From Stenotrophomonas sp. VV52 (GTDB lineage: Bacteria > Pseudomonadota > Gammaproteobacteria > Xanthomonadales > Xanthomonadaceae): a stretch of DNA of 64,000 nt. Positions 53,927 to 64,000 of the stretch are shown here, piece by piece. The translations under genes and the position numbers were made by a program. Numbering within the stretch: position 1 is the stretch's first letter; each line of letters starts with the position of its first letter. The stretch is taken from the NCBI RefSeq assembly GCF_002893095.1, contig NZ_PKQQ01000001.1, positions 496,001 through 560,000 on the forward strand, in the 5' to 3' direction. Under the pieces are notes generated by a model. The model had not been told where the DNA came from and did no database searches. It saw nothing but the letters and a program-made list of their open reading frames with translations.

Positions 53927-55015
53927 CTACTTCATGCATTCATTCATGACGACAGGGCACACCTTCGCGCCTGACGTGATGCATGCGGTCACGGCCAGCT
54001 CTTCCGCCTCTTCCTTGGTCTTGCCGCGCCCGCCAAAGCTGGCGACCGGTCCGCCGGTCTTGCCGACTCGGACGGCAGCAGCACATTCGCCGTATGGAAC
54101 AGCTACAAGCACCTTGCAGTCGCCGCCGCCGCATTTGCTCACCGCCGTGTCGCTGGCGTCCTGCTCGTTGAGTCCCCAGTGGACCGCATAGGCATTGCTG
54201 CCCGTACCCGCGGCGATGGCAGTCCACGGCTTCGCCATTCGAGTCATGCCTTCGGCGGCTTCATCCTTTATCCAGGCGCGGGTGGAATCCTGGGACGCGG
54301 CAGGTGCGACTGCCTTCATGGCGGTGGATTTCCCACGCCGCTCCGGCGGCTTCGCGATGTATTCGCGGGCGCCGGGGAAGTCGATCAGCTTGGCCGCCGC
54401 GACGTCGCCGCGTGCGGTCATGTCGGCCCGGTGCAGGAAGCGGTCTACCGCCCGGTATGCATACTTCCACCCGGAACAGAAAGACTCTTTTGGCGGGCTC
54501 TGGCAACTCGAACCGCCCGCCGCAGTGCATGCGTTGACGGCGGTGGTCGCCGCGAGCTCCCGGGTCTCGCCGGGGCCCCAGTACAGGCCCCCCTGCTGGC
54601 TGTAGGCGGGTGCCATGCACGAGTTGGCGAACGACAGAACCGGTGAGCAGGTGCCCTTGCATGCCTTCATGGCGGTGAGCATGGTGTCGGACTGGTCCTG
54701 GCCATTGAGCTGCACATTCCACGAGCCGTCGTCAGTGCTGACGACAATCACCCCCCACCAGTCGCGGATGGCGTCCTTGCGGATCTTGTCCTTCTCCGCA
54801 GCGCGGAAATTGGCCCTGATCTGGGCGGCCGCCGCAGCCTCGGCCTGGTCCACGTACGTCCCTGCCGCCTGATTGCGCATCCAGCCTTCGTAGTTGTTCA
54901 CGGCCTGGGCATGTCGCCGCTGCTCGGCCTGCGCGCTGTCCTGCGCCATGGCTGGCGAAACAGACAGCAGCAACAGGGCGGAAGCAAGCAAAGTGCGCTT
55001 AGAAACAGTAATCAA
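53927..55015 (-). CDS. Exported protein with two DUF4189-like repeats
   Basis: A 362-residue protein with a signal peptide (TLLASALLLLSVSPAMA-Q), a helical region (about 25-95, Ala/Gln-rich) and two DUF4189-like domains: about 95-195 (WWGVIVVSTDDGSWNVQLNG, CKGTCSPVLSFANSCMAPAY, GETRELAATTAVNACTAAG) and about 265-362 (PWTAIAAGTGSNAYAVHWGL, KCGGGDCKVLVAVPYGECAA, TKEEAEELAVTACITSGAKV). The start is a TTG with GAGG six bases upstream; it overlaps the end of the preceding gene by 17 bases. The duplicated, cysteine-paired domains and export suggest a periplasmic binding or inhibitory role. No function is known. Confidence 0.7.
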   Translation of the reverse strand: MITVSKRTLLASALLLLSVSPAMAQDSAQAEQRRHAQAVNNYEGWMRNQAAGTYVDQAEAAAAAQIRANFRAAEKDKIRKDAIRDWWGVIVVSTDDGSWNVQLNGQDQSDTMLTAMKACKGTCSPVLSFANSCMAPAYSQQGGLYWGPGETRELAATTAVNACTAAGGSSCQSPPKESFCSGWKYAYRAVDRFLHRADMTARGDVAAAKLIDFPGAREYIAKPPERRGKSTAMKAVAPAASQDSTRAWIKDEAAEGMTRMAKPWTAIAAGTGSNAYAVHWGLNEQDASDTAVSKCGGGDCKVLVAVPYGECAAAVRVGKTGGPVASFGGRGKTKEEAEELAVTACITSGAKVCPVVMNECMK

Positions 55016-55463
55016 CTTGAGCCTCGCACTGGGTTCCACCGCCGGCTTTGCACTCGGCCAGAGACGCACTTGCCAGTGCGCCAGGCTTGGACGTTCCGGC
55101 TTCGGCAACGTTGACGAACAGGGCTCGGACATTGGGCTTCGGCTTCTTGTTCACTGCGATGCCCATGCAATGATTGCGGATCGGAAACGTGACCAGTTCC
55201 ACACAATCTTTCTGCTTCTGGCTGCATTCCTGCAACGAGCGAATGCGTGCCTCGGCTGCACTCACGCCCAGGTTCTGGCTCACGTCCTGGGCGGCATCGC
55301 TGATCGCCATGCTGAAGTACATTTCAACGCCTTTCGGCAGCTGGGCGCTCATCGTGCCCGGCGGAGGAAGGCCGCCCTGTGCTTCCTGCGCCCCTGCCGT
55401 TCCGGTAGAAAGGAGAGCTGCTGCGAGTACCAGGCAGAGTCTGCTTCGGTGGATCGAAGTCAT
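54999..55463 (-). CDS. Exported small protein related to DUF4189 family
   Basis: A 154-residue protein with a signal peptide (LCLVLAAALLSTGTAGA) and a C-terminal region with the DUF4189-like pattern: RSLQECSQKQKDCVELVTFP, CMGIAVNK, ALASASLAECKAGGGTQCEA and a final YCF. Five or six cysteines match those of the two neighbours. It is upstream of, and overlaps, the two-domain gene, forming a two-gene unit that converges on the T4SS operon. The role is unknown. Confidence 0.65.
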   Translation of the reverse strand: MTSIHRSRLCLVLAAALLSTGTAGAQEAQGGLPPPGTMSAQLPKGVEMYFSMAISDAAQDVSQNLGVSAAEARIRSLQECSQKQKDCVELVTFPIRNHCMGIAVNKKPKPNVRALFVNVAEAGTSKPGALASASLAECKAGGGTQCEAQVDYCF

Positions 55464-55547
55464 CGTCAACAGTAATCCATTTGTGATTGCGAGAACGATA
55501 ACTGCTGGCGCTGTGAAATGCGTATAGGGGATTACCTACAGCGGTCA

Positions 55548-55778
55548 TCAGACGATAGGGGCGAACCTCGGCTGGGTCACGCCATCCACTTCCACCGTCG
55601 CGCAGAACATCTCGTACGGCCTCACCCACAAGCCGTGCTCGCCGTACAACGCGCGGTACAGGACCATCGGTTCCAGCGTCTCGCTGCTGCGGACCACGCC
55701 GATCACCTCGTACTCGCCGCCCTTGAAATGGCGGTAGTGGCCGGGGGCGATCTGGGGCAGGGGGGAGAGGTCGGACAT
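55548..55778 (-). CDS. DUF1653 family protein
   Basis: A 76-residue protein matching DUF1653: GHYRHFKGGEYEVIGVVRSSE, PMVLYRALYGEHGLWVRPYEMF and the C-terminal PRFAPI are all typical of this small soluble family. Its biochemical role is not established. The ATG at 55778 is chosen over an in-frame GTG four codons earlier because it fits the usual length. Confidence 0.88.
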   Translation of the reverse strand: MSDLSPLPQIAPGHYRHFKGGEYEVIGVVRSSETLEPMVLYRALYGEHGLWVRPYEMFCATVEVDGVTQPRFAPIV

Positions 55779-55837
55779 CGGGTGCACCACGCTGGGGAAA
55801 ACCGGATTATCGCAGGATGCCGCTCACGACCGGTCCG

Positions 55838-57628
55838 CTAGTCGGCATCCGGCTCAAGCGGCGGCCCTGCACGATGCGCCAACACCAGCTGCGTGACTGC
55901 CTCGGCGCTCATCGGCCGCGCCAGATAGTACCCCTGCGCCTCGTTGCAGCCCCACAGCCGCAGCAACGACAGCTCGCCCTCATGCTCCACGCCTTCCGCC
56001 ACCGTTCGGTAGCCGAGCTGATGGGCCAGCTTGATGATCGCCTCCACTTTCAACCGCGCGGTGCGCGAGCGCGCCAGGCCGGTGACCAGGCTCTGGTCTA
56101 CCTTGATATGACTGATCGGCACTTCGCTCAGGTAGCCGAAATTGCTGTAGCCACTTCCGAAGTCATCGATTGCGATGCGCACGCCGGCCGCCGCCATCGC
56201 GCGCAGCTGGGGCAGGGCGGCCGGGTGGCTGTGCAGCCACTGGCCTTCGGTAATCTCCACTTCAATCTGCGTCGGCGCCAGTCCATGCATGCGCAGCCGC
56301 TCGGCCATCCCGGTCCACAGCTGCTCGTTGTCGAAATCGCGCGGCGACAGGTTGATCGACATGGCGAAACCCGGCAGCTGCTGCTGCCAGCGCGCTGCCT
56401 GCGCGAAGGCGTGTTCGATCACCCACTGGCTCAGCTGCGGCATCAATGCGGTGCATTCAAGTACCGGGATGAACTCGCCCGGGCTGATCGGCCCCAGCAT
56501 CGGATGGGTCCAGCGCAGCAGCGCCTCTGCCGAAACCGGCTGGTCGTCGTAAAGGTCGTAGCGGGGTTGGTACACCAGGCTGAACTGCTCCTGGGCCAGG
56601 CCGCGCGCCGCGTCCGACGCCAGCCGGTAGCGGCGTCGCAGGTGCGCGTCGCGGTCGGCCGAATACCAGCACAGGCATGCGTCGGTGTGCAGCGCATGGT
56701 TCAACGCCACCATGCATTTGCGCAGCAGGTCGTTGGCCTCGTCCGGATCGGCATGGAAATCGCACAGGCCGGCATGGAACTGCGGCGACATCGGGATGCT
56801 GCCCACCATCAAGGGGCGGCGCATGCGTTCGCGCAGCCGACCCATCAGCGACTCGGTCTGGTCGTGGGTATGGTCGCGCAGCACGAGGGCAAATCGGGTC
56901 GAGGCCACGTGGTAGACCTGCACGTCGCCGGCGACGACTTCCTGCACGCGCAGCGCCGCCTGGCGCAACAACGATTCCACCGGTTTCAGGCCCAGCGCCT
57001 GGCCGGCGTCGTTGGCGCTCTGCAGGTCGAACGCGTCCAGCAGCACGCCGGTGAAGCGGCTGGCGCCGTCGCGTCGGCTCAGCACGCTCAGATCGGCCTG
57101 GAACTGCTGGCGGTTGGGCAGGCCGCTGATCGGCTCGCGTCGCCCGACCGACATGGTCAGCTCCATCTGGTTGACCACGATCCGCGCCAGGGTCTGCAGT
57201 TGCCGTTGCTCGTTGACCGACAGTTCGCGCGGCTCGCGGTCCATCAGGCACAACGTGCCCAGTGCGATGCCATTGCGGGTCACCAGCGGGGCGCCGGCAT
57301 AGAAGCGCATGCGCTCGGGACCGGTCACGATGGGGTTGTCGCGGAACCGCGGATCTTCGCGCAGGTCGCTGATCTGCAGGATGCAGCTGGATTCGATGGC
57401 ACACGAACAGATCGAGTGGTGGCGGTCGGTGCGCTCCAGTGCGAGCCCGACCCGTGAGATGAACTGCTGCGAGTCGGCGTCCACGATCGAGATCAGCGCG
57501 ATCGGCGTACCAAACGTAAACGCCGCCAGTTCGGTGATCGGGTCCAACGAACGGCCCAAGGCTGGATCCATCACATTGAGCGCTTCGATCAACGCAATGC
57601 GTTCGAGATCCTGGCTGCGGTCGAGCAT
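55838..57628 (-). CDS. GAF - degenerate GGDEF - EAL cyclic-di-GMP signalling protein
   Basis: A 596-residue cytoplasmic protein. An N-terminal GAF domain (about 20-155: FGTPIALISIVDADSQQFIS, FYAGAPLVTRNGIALGTLCL) senses an unknown ligand. The GGDEF-like domain (about 160-320) has lost the GG(D/E)EF signature (YHVASTRFALVL at that place), so it should not make cyclic-di-GMP. The EAL domain (about 335-590) keeps SAEALLRW, SINLSPRDF, EVEITEG, IDDFGSGYSNFGYL, HIKVDQSLV and VAEGVE, the metal and catalytic residues, so phosphodiesterase activity is likely. It is a single gene with a palindromic region upstream. Confidence 0.88.
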   Translation of the reverse strand: MLDRSQDLERIALIEALNVMDPALGRSLDPITELAAFTFGTPIALISIVDADSQQFISRVGLALERTDRHHSICSCAIESSCILQISDLREDPRFRDNPIVTGPERMRFYAGAPLVTRNGIALGTLCLMDREPRELSVNEQRQLQTLARIVVNQMELTMSVGRREPISGLPNRQQFQADLSVLSRRDGASRFTGVLLDAFDLQSANDAGQALGLKPVESLLRQAALRVQEVVAGDVQVYHVASTRFALVLRDHTHDQTESLMGRLRERMRRPLMVGSIPMSPQFHAGLCDFHADPDEANDLLRKCMVALNHALHTDACLCWYSADRDAHLRRRYRLASDAARGLAQEQFSLVYQPRYDLYDDQPVSAEALLRWTHPMLGPISPGEFIPVLECTALMPQLSQWVIEHAFAQAARWQQQLPGFAMSINLSPRDFDNEQLWTGMAERLRMHGLAPTQIEVEITEGQWLHSHPAALPQLRAMAAAGVRIAIDDFGSGYSNFGYLSEVPISHIKVDQSLVTGLARSRTARLKVEAIIKLAHQLGYRTVAEGVEHEGELSLLRLWGCNEAQGYYLARPMSAEAVTQLVLAHRAGPPLEPDAD

Positions 57629-57688
57629 CCGGTGCGTCCTGTCATACGGAGTACACCGGTACTATCACGCTGCGCTTGCAGAGCCTGT

Positions 57689-57721
57689 GTGAACGAAACC
57701 GTTCAGGTATGAAGCGTTCAC
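57689..57721. promoter_or_regulatory. Palindromic GTTCA half-site cluster upstream of the EAL gene
   Basis: TGAACG-AAAC-CGTTCA (57690-57705) is a perfect dyad; a third CGTTCA half-site follows at 57715-57720, overlapping the stop codon of the receiver gene. It is in the right place to control the leftward EAL gene. Confidence 0.4.
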
Positions 57722-58077
57722 TCGGGTGAGCGGATCAATTTGATCAGATGCGGCAACCGATACGGCTTGGCCAGGAACTCGACATTATCCGGGAGGGCAG
57801 GCAGCTGGGACCGGGCATATCCCGACGAAAGAATCATCCGCGCGTTGGGCAGGACCGCAGCTACGTGCTCACTGAGCTCAAGACCGGTCATGTTGTTGGG
57901 CATGTTGACGTCGCTGAACACGATGTCGAAGTCCGCGAATTCCGCAATCTTCTTTACTGCGTCGTGGCCGTCCTCGGCCGTCTGCACGTCGATGCCGAAA
58001 TCGCGCAGCGCCGTACCGATCAACTCGCGCAGGTCCGCCTGGTCTTCAACCATCAGTACACGAAGCGGCTCAGACAT
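57718..58077 (-). CDS. Single-domain response regulator (receiver)
   Basis: A 119-residue CheY-like receiver. The acidic pair is in VLMVEDQADLREL, the phospho-acceptor Asp in IVFSDVNMPNNMTG, Ser in LSSGYA, and Lys in LAKPYRLPHL. There is no output domain, so it signals by protein contact or acts as a phosphate relay. The kinase gene before it overlaps its start by eight bases, which marks them as partners. Confidence 0.9.
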   Translation of the reverse strand: MSEPLRVLMVEDQADLRELIGTALRDFGIDVQTAEDGHDAVKKIAEFADFDIVFSDVNMPNNMTGLELSEHVAAVLPNARMILSSGYARSQLPALPDNVEFLAKPYRLPHLIKLIRSPE

Positions 58078-59326
58078 GGGCGGTTTCCTCCAGGGCGGGT
58101 AACAACAAACGGACAGTGGTACCGCGTCCGGGGGCGGTCTGCACATCGACGAATCCATCGCACTGGGACACGAAGCCAAACACCTGGCTGAGCCCAAGCC
58201 CGCTGCCCTTGCCAACTTCCTTGGTGGTGAAGAACGGCTCGCTGGCGCGCTCTGCCACGTCCGGCGGCATGCCGCTGCCCAGGTCGGTGACCGAGATGGC
58301 CACGTAGCGACGCTGGGTGGGAGTAGCAAGGTCCGGCGCGAGGCGTTGCTCGACCCGGGCGCTGAGGGTGATGGTTCCGCCTTGTGGCATGGCCTCGCAG
58401 CTGTTCAGCAGCAGGTTCAGCAGGGCAGTGTGCAACTGTACGCCATCGGTGACGATTCGAGGTAGGTCGAAAGGCACTTCCGTACGCAGTTGAATGTCGG
58501 GTGGGCAGGCGCGCTGCAGCGACGAAAGCTGGTCCTGCAGCAGCTGCGCCACCTGCAGCGGCTCGCGGATGAGCGTCTGATCGGCAGAAAACGCAAGCAG
58601 CTGGCGGGTCAGCAGTGAACCGCGGTCGGCGGCGGCCTGGGCCAGGTCGGCCAGTTCGCGGGTCCGCGTGTTGGCGGCCGGCTGCGCCGCGATCAGGTCG
58701 AGCGCGGTCCCGATGGTGGTCAGCAGGTTGTTGAATTCGTGCGCCAGGCCGCGGGTGAGCCGGCCCACGCCCTCGAACTGCTGGAGCTGTTCACGTGCGC
58801 GCTGGGCATCCTGCAGCAGGCGCTGGGCCTGGTAGCGCTCGGTAATGTCCTGGGTGACCTTGACGAAGCCCAGCAGCACGCCGTCCTGGCGCACGGCTTC
58901 GATCACCTCGCTGGCGCGGAAGCGTTCGCCGCTGCGGCGCACGCGCCAGCCTTCGCCGACGAAGCGGCCCTGTGCTTCGGCCTGGGCCAGGGTCTGCTGC
59001 GGAACCCCCTGGGCGCGGTCATCGGCGCCGTAGAACAATCCGACATGCTGGCCGAGCGCTTCTTCGCCGGTGTAGCCCTTGACCCGTTCGCAGCCACGGT
59101 TCCAGCTGCGGATGCGGCCCTGCGCGTCCAGCATGTAGATCGCATGGTCGGACACATGGTCGATCAACAACTGCAGCTGCAGGCGATCATCAGCAGATGG
59201 CGCGATGTCGGTGACGGCCTGGACCACGGCGACGGTTCTACTCCCCCGGTAAGGGTCCGAACCGTAGAAGCGATCATGTGAAGATAGTGTCAAGAATGGA
59301 TCTGAACACGACGCCATCTGTCGCAT
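58070..59326 (-). CDS. PAS-domain sensor histidine kinase
   Basis: A soluble kinase of about 418 residues. A PAS domain (LIDHVSDHAIYMLDAQGRIR to DITERYQAQRLLQ) is followed by a HisKA-type helix with the phospho-acceptor His in GRLTRGLAHEFNNLLTTI and an ATPase domain (LLNLLLNSCEAMPQGGTI, DLGSGMPPDV, GSGLGLSQVFGFV). It has no transmembrane segments. The start is uncertain: ATG codons at 59326 and 59317 and a GTG at 59227 are all possible and none has a good ribosome site. It overlaps the receiver gene downstream and is divergent from the hybrid kinase. Confidence 0.82.
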   Translation of the reverse strand: MRQMASCSDPFLTLSSHDRFYGSDPYRGSRTVAVVQAVTDIAPSADDRLQLQLLIDHVSDHAIYMLDAQGRIRSWNRGCERVKGYTGEEALGQHVGLFYGADDRAQGVPQQTLAQAEAQGRFVGEGWRVRRSGERFRASEVIEAVRQDGVLLGFVKVTQDITERYQAQRLLQDAQRAREQLQQFEGVGRLTRGLAHEFNNLLTTIGTALDLIAAQPAANTRTRELADLAQAAADRGSLLTRQLLAFSADQTLIREPLQVAQLLQDQLSSLQRACPPDIQLRTEVPFDLPRIVTDGVQLHTALLNLLLNSCEAMPQGGTITLSARVEQRLAPDLATPTQRRYVAISVTDLGSGMPPDVAERASEPFFTTKEVGKGSGLGLSQVFGFVSQCDGFVDVQTAPGRGTTVRLLLPALEETAHV

Positions 59327-59385
59327 AACGCACGCATTCACTGTTCGGTTAACATCGAACCCCTTTTCACGCTGGAAGTGTCTGG

Positions 59386-62480
<3,095 letters not shown>

Positions 62481-62484
<4 letters not shown>

Positions 62485-63305
62485 ACGAGGCCGAGTTGTA
62501 CGACCTGGAGCTGAAGCTGCTGCTGGAGGCGGTGTACCAGCGCTACCACTACGACTTCCGCGACTACGCGCTGGCGTCGCTGCGGCGGCGCATGCGGCAC
62601 GCCATGGCACGCTTCGACTGCGACAGCATGGGCGCGTTGCAACACCGGCTGCTGCACGAACCAGACACCTTCGCGCTGGCGATGCAGTACTTCACCGTGC
62701 AGGTCTCGGAGATGTTCCGCGACCCCGCGTACTTCCGCATGCTGCGCGAGCACGCCATCCCGGTGCTGCGCACGTATCCCTCGATCAAGCTGTGGATCGC
62801 CGGTTGCAGCACCGGCGAAGAAGTGTGGTCGCTGGCGATCCTGCTGCAGGAAGAGGGGCTGCTCGACCGCGCCATCATCTACGCCACCGACATCAACCCC
62901 GAGGCGCTGCAGGCGGCCGAAGCCGGTGCGTTCCCGCTGGACCGCCTGGCCCAGTTCAGCCGCAACTACCTGGAGGCCGGTGGCAGCGGCTCGCTGTCGG
63001 ACTACTACAGCACCGGCTACGGTGGGGTGGTGTTCGACCGCCGGCTCAAGCGCAACATCGTGTTCGCCGACCACAGCCTGGCCACCGATACGGTGTTCTC
63101 CGAGGTCCACCTGGTCTCGTGCCGCAACGTGCTGATCTACTTCCAGCGCGCCCTGCAGGACCGCGCCATCGGCCTGTTCCACGAGGCGCTGGTGCACCGT
63201 GGCTTCCTCGGCCTGGGCAGCAAGGAGTCGCTGCAGTTCGGCGAGCACGCCAACGAATTCGAAGCCTGCGCGCGCGAGCAGCGCCTGTACCGGAAGCTGG
63301 CCTGA
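62481..63305 (+). CDS. CheR-type protein-glutamate methyltransferase
   Basis: A 274-residue SAM-dependent methyltransferase. The N-terminal helical domain (YQRYHYDFRDYALASLRRRM) and the SAM site (LWIAGCSTGEEVWSLAILL, YATDINPEALQAAEAG, LVSCRNVLIYF) match CheR. The substrate need not be a chemoreceptor: the gene lies between a hybrid kinase and cheB in an operon without chemoreceptor or flagellar genes, so it may methylate a sensor. Start and stop overlap both neighbours. Confidence 0.92.
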
Positions 63306-63889
63306 TGGACGCCGACGCCGTGCAGCCCAACATCGAACTGATCGTGGTCGGCGCCTCCGCCGGCGGCGTGCGTGCACTGCAGGCGCTGCTGGCCGCGCTG
63401 CCGGCCGGGCTGCCGATGGCCGTGCTGGTGGTGCTGCACCTGCCGCGCGACCGCCCCAGCCGGATTGCTGACCTGCTCGACCACGGCTGCGCCTTGCCGG
63501 TACGGGAAGCCGAGGACAAGCAGGCGCTGGTGCCGGGCACGGTGACCTTCGCGCCGCCGGATTACCACCTGCTGGTGGAGGACCGCGACAGCCTGGCGCT
63601 GTCGGTGGACCCGCCGGTGCTGTTCTCGCGCCCCGCCATCGACCCGCTGTTCGAGAGTGCGGCCGATGTGTTCGGCAGTGGCGTGCTGGCGATCCTGCTG
63701 ACCGGGGCCAGCAACGACGGCAGTGCCGGTGTTGCAGCCGTCCGCGAGGCGGGCGGCCAGGCCTGGATCCAGAGCCCGGACGACGCCTTTTCCCCGATCA
63801 TGCCGGCAGCGGCGCTGGCCCATGCCGGCGCCGATGCGGTGTTGACCCTAGACTCCCTTTGTTCGCGTATGAAAGGCCTTGCACGATGA
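63305..63889 (+). CDS. CheB-type methylesterase without receiver domain
   Basis: A 194-residue CheB catalytic domain. The Ser-His-Asp set is visible: IVVGASAGGVRALQALL, VVLHLPRDRPSRIADLL and AILLTGASNDGSAGVAAV. The N-terminal receiver of chemotaxis CheB is absent, so it is not controlled by direct phosphorylation. It opposes the CheR-type enzyme encoded just before it (TGATG overlap) and overlaps the next gene by four bases. Confidence 0.92.
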   Translation: MDADAVQPNIELIVVGASAGGVRALQALLAALPAGLPMAVLVVLHLPRDRPSRIADLLDHGCALPVREAEDKQALVPGTVTFAPPDYHLLVEDRDSLALSVDPPVLFSRPAIDPLFESAADVFGSGVLAILLTGASNDGSAGVAAVREAGGQAWIQSPDDAFSPIMPAAALAHAGADAVLTLDSLCSRMKGLAR

Positions 63890-64000
63890 ACCTGATTGCG
63901 CCCACCCCTGCGGCCACCACCGACCGGGTCAACCTGCTGATCGTCGACGACGTGCCGCAGAACCTGGTGGCCATGGAAGCGCTGCTGCGCCGCGACGGAC
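63886..64000 (+). CDS. Response regulator or receiver-kinase fusion (3' end outside window)
   Basis: Only the first 38 codons are present. VNLLIVDDVPQNLVAMEALL is the start of a receiver domain with the acidic pair DD. The four-base overlap with cheB places it in the same operon. In related operons the fourth gene is a receiver joined to a histidine kinase, which cannot be checked here. Confidence 0.8.
   Translation, partial: MNLIAPTPAATTDRVNLLIVDDVPQNLVAMEALLRRDG

Overview
The window is high-GC chromosomal DNA of a gammaproteobacterium of the Xanthomonadaceae, most likely Stenotrophomonas. The evidence is the gene content (an X-type, VirB7-N0-domain type IV secretion system, the five-step hut pathway, an FNR-type regulator, TonB-dependent uptake) and many short palindromic GTAG-headed REP units of the SMAG kind described in Stenotrophomonas maltophilia. 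No insertion sequence, integrase, rRNA operon or CRISPR array is visible. Both ends cut through genes.

Layout. 1-2.5 kb: a copper cluster (multicopper oxidase end, outer-membrane barrel, SCO1/SenC chaperone). 2.6-5.2 kb: a small exported protein, an oxygen-sensing FNR regulator with FNR-like boxes nearby, a membrane protein and an EF-hand protein. 5.3-15 kb: a TonB receptor and the complete histidine utilisation locus; hutI-hutH-hutG-hutU runs leftward and hutF-hutC rightward from a shared control region holding a HutC-type operator. 15-18 kb: a membrane-anchored Mrr-like nuclease, two polyhydroxyalkanoate granule proteins and an FHA protein. 18.1-24.6 kb: serC-pheA-aroA, two TonB-like proteins, serS. 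24.7-32.6 kb: a MASE1 sensor with a degenerate kinase part, an OB-fold membrane protein, azoR with a divergent LysR regulator, tRNA-Ser(UGA), a ClC antiporter and a thioredoxin-reductase-like flavoprotein.

32.6-38.4 kb is accessory in character: a helicase IV-like enzyme, a protein joining a SymE-like toxin fold to a HigA-like helix-turn-helix, and an ATPase + RloB pair of the AbiL/RloAB defence type, with REP units and an unusual hairpin leader between them. After an MFS exporter comes an AT-richer gap and then a complete T4SS: virD4, then virB7-B8-B9-B10-B11-B1-B2-B3-B4-B5-B6 (40.3-53.3 kb). In Xanthomonas and Stenotrophomonas this system kills competing bacteria. Three exported, cysteine-rich DUF4189-like proteins follow it; no effector with a recognisable XVIPCD tail is present here.

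55.5-64 kb is signalling: a DUF1653 protein, a GAF-GGDEF-EAL protein, a receiver plus PAS histidine kinase pair, and a hybrid kinase with three receivers followed by overlapping cheR, cheB and a further receiver gene.

The items most worth following up are the SymE-HigA fusion and its leader, the DUF4189 trio beside the T4SS, the hairpin array downstream of the phasin gene, and the membrane-tethered Mrr-like protein.
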